Source of the DNA: JAWLCQ01 sp041687095
Lineage (GTDB): Bacteria > Planctomycetota > Phycisphaerae > SM23-33
Length of the DNA: 6,139 bases
Assembly: GCA_041687095.1 (NCBI GenBank)
Contig: JAWLCQ010000245.1
Location: forward strand, 1-6,139
Direction of reading: 5' to 3'
Made by a program: the position numbers and the translations under genes. Shown here piece after piece: positions 1 to 6,139 of this stretch (position 1 is the first letter of the stretch; each line of letters opens with the position of its first letter). The notes under the pieces are model-generated. The model was not told the origin of the DNA. It worked only from the letters and a program-made list of their open reading frames with translations, and ran no database searches.

Positions 1-54
1 CCAAGGGGCCCCGGCAACCGCCGAACGTATCGCAAGGGCCTGCGGCCCCTTTGG
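1..54. repeat. Inverted repeat / weak hairpin at left edge
   Basis: Positions 1-10 (CCAAGGGGCC) are complementary to 44-54 (GGCCCCTTTGG) with one bulged T. A competing tight hairpin is GGGCC-TGC-GGCCC at 36-48, followed by CTTT. The second form could be a weak intrinsic terminator for a gene lying upstream of the window, or a GC-rich palindromic repeat. The T-run is too short to be sure. No coding sequence can be assigned to bases 1-140. Confidence 0.4.
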
Positions 55-76
55 TTGCGGCCGAAGGCAGCGCTGT

Positions 77-96
77 GTTCATCCGCGTTCATCCCC
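77..96 (+). repeat. Two 10-nt direct repeats GTTCATCC(GC/CC)
   Basis: GTTCATCC occurs at 77-84 and again at 87-94, giving a 10-nt period. This resembles short intergenic repeats frequent in PVC genomes, whose translation gives a spurious VFIRVHP peptide. That recurrence is from general familiarity and was not searched here. It argues that the open frame upstream of base 141 is not real coding sequence. Confidence 0.4.
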
Positions 97-136
97 GCTT
101 CCAGAACCGGATTCCCCAGAGGCGCCAGCCCCCCCA

Positions 137-153
137 TACAATGCCCCAGGAGA
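137..153 (+). promoter_or_regulatory. Putative -10 box and Shine-Dalgarno of first oxidoreductase
   Basis: TACAAT at 137-142, preceded by a C-tract, matches a sigma-70 -10 box in five of six bases. No convincing -35 hexamer lies 16-18 nt upstream. AGGAGA at 148-153 is a strong ribosome-binding site 8 nt before the ATG at 162. It selects that start over the in-frame ATG at 141 and the GTG at 51. The RBS is well supported; the promoter is tentative. Confidence 0.5.
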
Positions 154-161
154 AGCTCGCC

Positions 162-1283
162 ATGGATAAGGAATTCGGTCTGGGCCTCGTCGGGGCGGGG
201 GCGTTCGGGATCTACTGCCTGAAGGCCTTCGCCTCGCTGAAGAACGTCACACCCGTCGCCGCCGCCCGTGCGCGCAAGCCCCAAGCACGAAAGACGTTGG
301 AGGACATGGGCGTCGCCGTCCTCGACGACTACCGCGACGTGATCGAGCACCCCGACGTCGACGTCGTCCACGTCGCCACGCCCCCCTCCTCGCACCCCGA
401 GCTGGTCCTCGCGGCCCTGGCGGCGGGAAAGCACGTCCTGTGCGAGAAGCCCCTCGCCCTCCGCACCTCCGACGCCGTCCGCATGGCCGCCGCCGCCCAA
501 ACCGCCGACCGCTTCTGCGTGGCCAACTTCATCATGCGCCACAATCCCGCCGCCGCGGCCGTGCGGCAGGTGCTGCGGACCGGGGCGCTCGGCCGCCCCC
601 TCGCCGTGCACCTGACCAACCTGGGATCCGACAGCGGGCTCGCCCCCGACCACTGGTTCTGGGACAAGAGCCTCTCGGGCGGGATCTTCATCGAGCACTC
701 GGTGCATTTCTTCGACCTGTACCGCTGGTGGTGCGGAGATGCGGAGGTCCTCGCGGGGTGGGCGGCGAGGCGCGAGAACGGAGGGATGGAGGATCGCGTC
801 GGGGCGGTCGCCCGTGCGCACGACGGGACGCTCCTCACCCAGCATCACGGATTCGACCAGATCCCCGCCCTGGACCGCACGGACCACCGCATCGTCTGCG
901 AACTGGGCGACGTCCGCGTGGACGGCTGGGTGCCGCTCTCCGTCACCATCGACGCGGCCGTCAACGACGAGGGCGCCACACGCCTCGCCGCCGGCTTTGA
1001 CGGAGCGCAAGTGGAGACGGTGGAAACCTTTGCACCGGGGGTGGACGGCATGAGGGGACGGGGGGTCGAACGGTTCGTCACCCGCCGCATCCGCCTCCGC
1101 TGGAGCGACCCGCGCGACAAGGAGACCCTTTACGCCCAGTGCATCCGCGACCTCCTCGCCGATCAGCTCGCCTGGGCCGCCGACCGCTCCCACGCCCGTC
1201 GGGTCGAGGAGAGCAACGGGGTCGAGGCGCTGCGGCTGGGCGAGGCGGCCGCCCGGATGGCCGCGGGCGGCCCGCCCGGCTAG
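162..1283 (+). CDS. Gfo/Idh/MocA family oxidoreductase (paralog 1, possibly NADP-preferring)
   Basis: This 373-residue protein is a predicted cytosolic NAD(P)-dependent dehydrogenase of the Gfo/Idh/MocA family, which usually oxidises or reduces sugars, cyclitols or related polyols; the substrate is unknown. The N-terminal Rossmann fold has GAGAFG at residues 11-16, VHVATPPSSH at 69-78 and the catalytic-lysine motif CEKP at 94-97 (Lys96). The C-terminal domain carries HWFWDK at 164-169 and GGIFIEHSVHFFD at 173-185. His182 fits the usual catalytic histidine, but the family Asp four residues before it is Glu178. After beta-2 the usual acidic residue is Arg36 in an ARARK stretch, suggesting NADP(H) preference (inference). 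There is no signal peptide or membrane segment. The start at 162 is chosen for its AGGAGA site. It is followed 140 bp later by a paralog about half identical by eye, so duplication is likely. Family confidence is high; the exact reaction is unknown. Confidence 0.93.
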   Translation: MDKEFGLGLVGAGAFGIYCLKAFASLKNVTPVAAARARKPQARKTLEDMGVAVLDDYRDVIEHPDVDVVHVATPPSSHPELVLAALAAGKHVLCEKPLALRTSDAVRMAAAAQTADRFCVANFIMRHNPAAAAVRQVLRTGALGRPLAVHLTNLGSDSGLAPDHWFWDKSLSGGIFIEHSVHFFDLYRWWCGDAEVLAGWAARRENGGMEDRVGAVARAHDGTLLTQHHGFDQIPALDRTDHRIVCELGDVRVDGWVPLSVTIDAAVNDEGATRLAAGFDGAQVETVETFAPGVDGMRGRGVERFVTRRIRLRWSDPRDKETLYAQCIRDLLADQLAWAADRSHARRVEESNGVEALRLGEAAARMAAGGPPG

Positions 1284-1400
1284 CGGAGGCGGCTCGGGTC
1301 GCCGCGGAGACCGAAGCGAGCGCTCATCTCCGTGCTGCCCCGCGATCTCCGCGCCGAAACGGGTTCTGAAACCACCGCCCCCCGCCGCCGCCGGGCCCCC

Positions 1401-1417
1401 TACCATGAACCGGGAGG
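1401..1417 (+). promoter_or_regulatory. Putative -10 box and Shine-Dalgarno of second oxidoreductase
   Basis: TACCAT at 1401-1406 directly follows a CCCCC tract, and GGGAGG at 1412-1417 sits 6 nt before the ATG at 1424. The layout (C-tract, TAC-A/C-AT, short leader, SD) copies that ahead of the first oxidoreductase. This hints at a separate promoter for each paralog or at duplication of the upstream region. The SD is firm; the -10 call is tentative because no clear -35 is seen. Confidence 0.45.
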
Positions 1418-1423
1418 TGCGAT

Positions 1424-2551
1424 ATGACGGAAAATGAAACGATTGGCCTGGGGCTCATCGGGTGCGGAGCGTTCGGGGAGTTCTGCCTGCACGCGTACAA
1501 CCGGCTGCCCGAGGTCCGCATCGCGGCCGTCGCGGATGCAAACTTCGACGCGGCCCGGCGGCTGGCGAAGCAATTCGACTGTCCCGCCTACCGCAGCATG
1601 GACGATCTGTCCGGGGATCCGGGGGTGGACCTGGTCCACGTGGCCACCCCGCCCTCCAGCCACCATGAACTGGTGATGACGGCCCTGCGGAACGGGAGGC
1701 ACGTGCTGTGCGAGAAACCGCTGGCCATGACGCTGGAACAGGCCGACGAGATGCTCGCGGCCGCCCGCGAGGAGGATTTGATCTGCCCCGTAAATTTTGT
1801 CCTCCGCTACAACGCCGTCACCGACGCCGTCCACCGCGTGCTGCGGACCGGGGCGCTGGGCAAGGTGCTGGCGGGGCGGCTGACGAATTGCGCCAAGGAT
1901 ACCCCCCTGCCTCCCAACCACTGGTTCTGGGACAAGACCATCTGCGGCGGAATATTTATTGAGCACGGAGTGCATTTCTACGACATGTACTCGTACTGGT
2001 GCGGGCCCGGGCGCGTCATCGCCGCCCACGCCGAGACTCGCGAGGGCACGCAGCAGGAGGATCGCGTCCTCTCCGTCGTCCGCCACGACGCCGGCGCCCT
2101 CGTCTCGCACTACCATGGGTTCGACCAGATCATCCCCATGGACCGCGCCGACCACCGCCTCGTCTGCGAAATGGGCGATATTGCCGTCTACGGCTGGATC
2201 CCCCTGTCCCTCCTCCTCGACGTGGCCGTGGACGACGAGGGCGCGGATTGCCTCCGGGAAGCCCTCCCCGAGGCGACGATCGAGACGCTCCAGACGTTCC
2301 CGGGCACGAGCGGCCACCTGCGGGGGCGGGGGGTGATGCGGAACGTGACCAAGCGGCTCCTTTTCACCTGGACGCCCAAGGAGAACAAGGAGGAGGTGTA
2401 CTCGGATTCCCTGCGGGCCCTGCTGTCGGACCAGATCGCCTACATCCGCAACCCCGCCCTTCCGCGCCGGATCACGGAGCAGGCCGGCTACGAGGCCCTC
2501 GCCTTGGCCGTCGCGGCGGCCGAGATGGCGACGCGGGCGGCGCTAGAATGA
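1424..2551 (+). CDS. Gfo/Idh/MocA family oxidoreductase (paralog 2, probably NAD-dependent)
   Basis: This 375-residue predicted cytosolic dehydrogenase has the same family and architecture as its upstream neighbour. The Rossmann motif is GCGAFG at 13-18. Beta-2 ends in VAD with Asp38, the classic residue binding the NAD ribose hydroxyls. VHVATPPSSH lies at 71-80 and CEKP at 96-99 (Lys98). The C-terminal domain has NFVLRYN at 124-130, HWFWDK at 166-171 and GGIFIEHGVHFYD at 175-187, with His184 as the expected catalytic histidine and Glu180 in the usual Asp place. A block HGFDQ-DRADHR-CEMGD-GWIPLS is shared with paralog 1 and probably marks a subfamily. Length is normal for the family and no signal peptide is seen. 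The start is supported by GGGAGG 6 nt upstream. The small gene downstream starts 33 nt after the stop and may be cotranscribed. The substrate is unknown; a sugar or polyol is inferred from the family only. Confidence 0.94.
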   Translation: MTENETIGLGLIGCGAFGEFCLHAYNRLPEVRIAAVADANFDAARRLAKQFDCPAYRSMDDLSGDPGVDLVHVATPPSSHHELVMTALRNGRHVLCEKPLAMTLEQADEMLAAAREEDLICPVNFVLRYNAVTDAVHRVLRTGALGKVLAGRLTNCAKDTPLPPNHWFWDKTICGGIFIEHGVHFYDMYSYWCGPGRVIAAHAETREGTQQEDRVLSVVRHDAGALVSHYHGFDQIIPMDRADHRLVCEMGDIAVYGWIPLSLLLDVAVDDEGADCLREALPEATIETLQTFPGTSGHLRGRGVMRNVTKRLLFTWTPKENKEEVYSDSLRALLSDQIAYIRNPALPRRITEQAGYEALALAVAAAEMATRAALE

Positions 2552-2570
2552 TGTAGGAACCTGCAACGGC

Positions 2571-2576
2571 AGGAGG
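2571..2576 (+). promoter_or_regulatory. Shine-Dalgarno AGGAGG of the small gene
   Basis: A perfect AGGAGG lies 8 nt before the ATG at 2585 and 5 nt before an in-frame GTG at 2582. The 8-nt spacing favours ATG 2585 as the start. It pairs fully with the CCTCC anti-SD of the 16S gene in this window. Confidence 0.7.
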
Positions 2577-2584
2577 GAATTGTG

Positions 2585-2779
2585 ATGCAACACCAAATCA
2601 TGCTTTCGGACGAGGAACTGGACGAACTCGACCGAATGCTGCAGAACGAGCTGCCGGACTGGCACGCGGAGATGCGGCGGTCGCGGAATCCCGGATTCCG
2701 GGACGATCTGCAGTTGAGGATCGAGCGGCTGGAGCACGTGCAGAAGATCATCGCGGCGGAGCGGTCGTCGCAGGCGTAG
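2585..2779 (+). CDS. Small conserved-looking helical protein, function unknown
   Basis: This 64-residue protein of unknown function is rich in charged residues and should form two or three amphipathic helices. An LSDEELDELDRML helix covers residues 7-19, and an LQLRIERLEHVQKII helix lies near 43-57. They are separated by a WHAEMRRSRNPGFRDD segment. The layout resembles short planctomycete proteins of the type L-T/S-D-E-E-...-F-R-(E/D)-(E/D)-L, from memory only. There are no cysteines, signal peptide or membrane segment. A perfect AGGAGG 8 nt upstream supports translation. It starts 33 nt after the second oxidoreductase and may be cotranscribed, with TAGAAT at 2544-2549 as an alternative weak -10. 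No enzyme motif is visible, so it could be a small adaptor or regulatory protein, but nothing in the sequence shows this. Confidence 0.75.
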   Translation: MQHQIMLSDEELDELDRMLQNELPDWHAEMRRSRNPGFRDDLQLRIERLEHVQKIIAAERSSQA

Positions 2780-2995
2780 ACGCGGCGTCCCGAGGGAATG
2801 CGCGGCTTCCAAGGTGATTTTTGTAGCCTCAGACGGCGAGAGCGTTCCGCGGATCTGCTGCCGACCCCCGGTTCTGTTGTTGGGCGCCTGGGGAAACGGG
2901 GGGGACGGTTTTCTTGTGGCACCCCATCGCGGGCGGAGACTTCCGGTACAGGCGCACGGCCGCCCGAGCCGGCATCCGAACCACATCCGAACCAC
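2780..2995. other. Convergent intergenic region, no gene seen
   Basis: This gap separates the plus-strand small gene from the minus-strand 16S terminator. It holds G- and C-rich tracts and no ORF with a ribosome-binding site. No good plus-strand terminator is visible: a 4-bp GGAA/TTCC hairpin before a T5 run near 2818 is too weak. Plus-strand transcription could therefore read toward the 16S antisense strand. Confidence 0.5.
2974..2995. repeat. 11-bp perfect tandem duplication
   Basis: ATCCGAACCAC occurs twice head to tail, at 2974-2984 and 2985-2995, directly abutting the A8 (T8 on minus) of the 16S terminator. It may be a replication-slippage duplication or part of a termination-site context. 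Confidence 0.8.
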
Positions 2996-3033
2996 AAAAA
3001 AAAGAAGCTCCGGACCCGAGAGTCCGGAGCTTC
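2996..3033 (-). terminator. Intrinsic terminator of the 16S rRNA unit
   Basis: A perfect 12-bp stem pairs 3004-3015 with 3022-3033 around a 6-nt loop. On the minus strand it is followed at once by T8 (A8 at 2996-3003). The plus strand has no T-run after the stem, so it acts only on minus-strand transcription. It lies about 145 nt beyond the 16S 3' end and closes the unit before any tRNA, 23S or 5S gene. Confidence 0.92.
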
Positions 3034-3041
3034 CCTATATC

Positions 3042-3060
3042 GTAAACAGTGTAATCGTCA
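3042..3060 (-). other. Trailer arm of 16S processing stalk
   Basis: The minus-strand transcript reads a TGACGATTACACTGTT core here, complementary to the leader arm at 4977-4995. There are 16 consecutive Watson-Crick pairs, then one G-U and two more pairs, for 19 in all. The arms enclose the whole 16S gene. Such stalks are the usual substrate for RNase III in pre-rRNA maturation. Confidence 0.85.
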
Positions 3061-3134
3061 TTGGCACACGTCACCATGTACCTGCTCCACCGCCGCCCGA
3101 GGGCATTGGAGGAACGAGGGTGTGCTGACCTAAT

Positions 3135-4732
<1,598 letters not shown>

Positions 4733-5042
4733 ATTATCGTTCCACCCTGCCGAAGCAGGGTAATGATCGATTGGATTTGACTCTGTTTGGCCGGGGTTTA
4801 AGGGGTCCCCGACCGGCTAACAACTCAAAATCCTTGCTAAAGGCTTACATTTGTAGCACTTAGCACATCACGAGGATTTCGAGCCGGCCGCCGCGTCGCA
4901 AGATGCGACGGCCTTTTCTTGGATCTTCCCATCCGGAGCAACGCGTGAAACGCGCCCCGGACAGGTCACATCCTCGTGACGATTACACTGTTCACTTTTC
5001 AATCTGCCGTCGAGGTCGGCCTCATCGCCGTCCTCAATCGAG
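4733..5042 (-). other. 16S pre-rRNA leader
   Basis: This is the transcribed leader of about 310 nt between the inferred start site and mature 16S. It is highly structured. CCCTGC-TTCG-GCAGGG (4744-4761, UUCG tetraloop) sits just before the 16S 5' end. A GGGG/CCCC stem lies at about 4789-4817. CGTCGCA/TGCGACG lies at about 4893-4910, CGCGT-GAA-ACGCG at about 4942-4954, and GTCAC/GTGAC at about 4965-4980. TTGCTAAAGG at 4834-4843 (minus CCTTTAGCAA) loosely resembles a boxA antitermination site. No ORF with a ribosome site or tRNA is present. The length depends on the promoter call. Confidence 0.6.
4977..4995 (-). other. Leader arm of 16S processing stalk
   Basis: Complementary to the trailer arm at 3042-3060 over 19 positions (18 Watson-Crick, one G-U). 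A possible inner extension pairs 4962-4971 with 3076-3084 (nine pairs, one bulge). It lies about 245 nt before the mature 16S 5' end. Confidence 0.85.
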
Positions 5043-5049
5043 ACTTTCA

Positions 5050-5078
5050 ATCTTCTCTTTTTCGCCGCTCCGCGTCAA
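5050..5078 (-). promoter_or_regulatory. Putative 16S rRNA promoter
   Basis: On the minus strand, TTGACG (5073-5078) matches the -35 consensus in five of six bases. With a 17-nt spacer comes GAAGAT (5050-5055), a weak -10 with three of six matches. A-rich sequence with A6 upstream (about 5080-5110) could serve as an UP element. Transcription would start near 5042. Position before the processing stalk fits an rRNA promoter, but the -10 is poor. Confidence 0.5.
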
Positions 5079-5124
5079 GCATCATTTTCGAGTTTCCGAA
5101 AACTTTTTTGCTTGCCCCCGGAGG

Positions 5125-5138
5125 GCTGCCGGCAGCCT
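5125..5138. repeat. 14-bp perfect palindrome
   Basis: GGCTGCCGGCAGCC is self-complementary and lies about 50 bp upstream of the 16S -35 box. It might bind a dimeric regulator or form a hairpin, but neither is shown. Confidence 0.5.
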
Positions 5139-5254
5139 CATTCGCCGCCGATCGCCGAAGCGATCCGGGTCGGCGTCGTCCGCCGTCCCGCGCATCTCAG
5201 TACCTTAGCAGAGCCCCAACCGGTCGTCAACACCCTGCCGAAGGCTTTTCCGAC

Positions 5255-5323
5255 ATTTCGCGAACTTTTCTTCCCGATCCGCGAAAACCCAAGGAATTCG
5301 AGGGTTTTCCGCGAACGCGAAAT
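5255..5323. repeat. Nested inverted repeat upstream of the 16S promoter
   Basis: The outer arms are ATTTCGCG (5255-5262) and CGCGAAAT (5316-5323), 8 bp perfect. The inner arms are GAAAACCC (5283-5290) and GGGTTTTC (5302-5309), 8 bp perfect, with an 11-nt loop. The motif CGCGAA occurs several times within. It could be a cruciform, an upstream regulatory element or an interspersed palindrome; there is no coding overlap. Confidence 0.65.
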
Positions 5324-5929
5324 CTCCCCCGCGGGCCGAATCACCCACGGGCCGAGGCCCAAGGCCCCACGCTTATGTATAAACGTCCCCCCCACTCCCC
5401 AGGGTTCCCCGCCCTGCCGGAAGTCCCGGATTTCCTTGGATCGAGGCCGCGAAAGAATGCGCCGCAGAGGCGCGGAGACGCAGCGCGGGCTTCGCCCGCT
5501 CCCAATTTCGATTTCCGATTTGCGATTTCCGATTGGGCTGACGCCCCTGCCACGGCCCCAATCGAAGTGAGCGCCGTTTTACGACCGGAGAACATCCCCG
5601 AAAGAGCTAGATCTTGCGCGTTTGCAGTGCAGAGGGGAGGGACAGCGCGCACCGCCGGCGCTCCGTGCCGCCCCCTGCGCGCACTGCCGTCGCAGTCCTC
5701 GTACGCCACGGCCGAGCGCGTTGGGCGTCTGTCGGCAAAGGGAGCATACCCCAACGTTCGCGGCCGCCAAGAAATTTCCGAGAGACTAGACGTAACACCT
5801 TCTGTCGCAGAGCGTTGCAAGAACGGCGTTCCTGTCTGTGGACGGCGGTTTCCGCCCCTTCTACAAGGCCCTTGGATGCGCGGCGGCAGGGCCAGTTGCA
5901 TCGTGGCGTTTTCGTGGCATGCGCGCCAT
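5324..5929. other. Long intergenic stretch with small repeats, no convincing gene
   Basis: Open frames exist on both strands but none has a good ribosome site, a recognisable motif or a plausible protein composition; several translate the repeats. Contents include an AGGGTTCCCCGCCCT hairpin at about 5400-5416 and a GCAGAGGCGCGGAGACGCAG segment at 5464-5483, of a kind familiar from PVC intergenic DNA. GCGGGC-TTC-GCCCGC lies at 5485-5499. A TTTATAC-like -10 on the minus strand lies near 5377-5384. No tRNA or mobile-element ends are seen. Confidence 0.5.
5501..5537. repeat. CGATTTCC repeat block with inverted ends
   Basis: CCCAAT (5501-5506) and ATTGGG (5532-5537) bracket two 14-nt units, 5509-5522 and 5523-5536, both starting CGATTTCCGATT. 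Such AT-rich blocks inside GC-rich DNA are common in planctomycete-like intergenic regions, by general familiarity only. Confidence 0.75.
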
Positions 5930-5965
5930 GGGCGTCTTGCCTATGCGCCCCGCGGGCGTCTTGCC
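5930..5965. repeat. Direct repeat GGGCGTCTTGCC
   Basis: GGGCGTCTTGCC occurs at 5930-5941 and 5954-5965, a 24-nt period, next to several GCATG and CATGGGC words. It looks like a short intergenic repeat family rather than coding sequence. Confidence 0.7.
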
Positions 5966-6002
5966 GAAGGGCATGAAGATAAGGCATGGGCACGCAGGCC
6001 AT

Positions 6003-6074
6003 CGCGGGGCGGTGGTTGCGCGCGGCGCGGTGGATTCGCCCGGCGCGGTGGATGCGGGTGGGGCGGGGGATTCG
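6003..6074. repeat. 18-bp tandem repeat, four copies
   Basis: Four contiguous 18-nt units (6003-6020, 6021-6038, 6039-6056, 6057-6074) share the core GG-GCGGTGGATTCG with a few changes each. If translated on the plus strand they give hexapeptides such as RGAVDS and PGAVDA. That frame (start near 5838) has no good ribosome site, so coding is doubtful. Confidence 0.8.
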
Positions 6075-6101
6075 CAGCCCGAAGGGCCTCCAGAGCCGTA
6101 G

Positions 6102-6133
6102 CCCAGGGCCTGGCCGCAGGCCGCCGCCCTGGG
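6102..6133. repeat. GC-rich stem-loop at right edge
   Basis: CCCAG (6102-6106) pairs with CTGGG (6129-6133). An inner stem GGCCTG (6107-6112) pairs with CAGGCC (6117-6122) around a GCCG loop. It could be a palindromic intergenic repeat or a hairpin of a gene beyond the window. A related AGGGCCTG word occurs in the hairpin at the left edge. Confidence 0.55.
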
Positions 6134-6139
6134 TCCGCC

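Noticed and set aside
51..161. N-terminal extension of the first oxidoreductase from a GTG at 51 or ATG at 141
   Set aside because: The extension covers intergenic direct repeats and has no family match, while AGGAGA lies 8 nt before ATG 162. The 373-residue form matches its 375-residue paralog.
2795..2822. Plus-strand terminator after the small gene
   Set aside because: Only a 4-bp stem precedes the T5 run, too weak for an intrinsic terminator.
4893..4917. Plus-strand terminator (CGTCGCA/TGCGACG stem followed by TTTTCTT)
   Set aside because: No plus-strand gene lies upstream; it fits better as a leader hairpin of the minus-strand rRNA, though a role in blocking antisense transcription cannot be excluded.
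5377..5384. Second upstream 16S promoter with a TTTATAC-like -10 on the minus strand
   Set aside because: No matching -35 hexamer, and the transcript would have to pass the nested palindrome; not strong enough to annotate.
6003..6074. CRISPR array
   Set aside because: The 18-bp units are contiguous with no unique spacers and no cas genes are nearby.
5838..6101. Plus-strand 87-residue ORF across the tandem repeats
   Set aside because: No Shine-Dalgarno site, no known motif, and the translation largely reflects short DNA repeats.

Overview
The window reads as high-GC DNA from a bacterium of the PVC group, most likely a planctomycete or a deep relative (Phycisphaerae-like). The best clue is a full-length 16S rRNA gene on the minus strand. 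It has planctomycete-style features: a CTCACACAAGCGG stretch after the 926 region, the ACAAGGCTCAGG variant beside the 1392 site, an AAGGGTTTGATCC 5' end and a GCAGCC variant of the EUB338 site. Class-level placement is inference; no database search was possible.

Left part (1-2779, plus strand): two tandem paralogous Gfo/Idh/MocA-type oxidoreductases of 373 and 375 residues, then a 64-residue helical protein of unknown function. All three have good Shine-Dalgarno sites matching the anti-SD of the 16S gene. The two enzymes share an almost identical substrate-pocket motif, including a Glu where the family usually has Asp. They differ at the cofactor-selecting position (Arg in the first, Asp in the second), so they may form a pair acting on related substrates with different nicotinamide cofactors. 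Neither has a signal peptide, so both should be cytosolic.

Middle part (about 2996-5078, minus strand): a self-contained 16S transcription unit. It has a TTGACG promoter, a leader of about 310 nt, the 16S gene (about 3179-4732), a trailer of about 145 nt and a strong intrinsic terminator (12-bp stem plus T8). No tRNA, 23S or 5S follows before the terminator, so this 16S is unlinked from the large-subunit rRNA. A 19-bp inverted repeat joins leader to trailer and would form a private processing stalk around the 16S alone. The protein genes and the 16S unit converge.

Right part (about 5100-6139): roughly 1 kb with no convincing gene. It is rich in short repeats and palindromes: nested inverted repeats, a CGATTTCC repeat block, a repeated GGGCGTCTTGCC, a four-copy 18-bp tandem repeat and an edge stem-loop. 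It looks like intergenic repeat-laden DNA upstream of the 16S promoter. No novel defence, CRISPR or mobile system is visible in this window.
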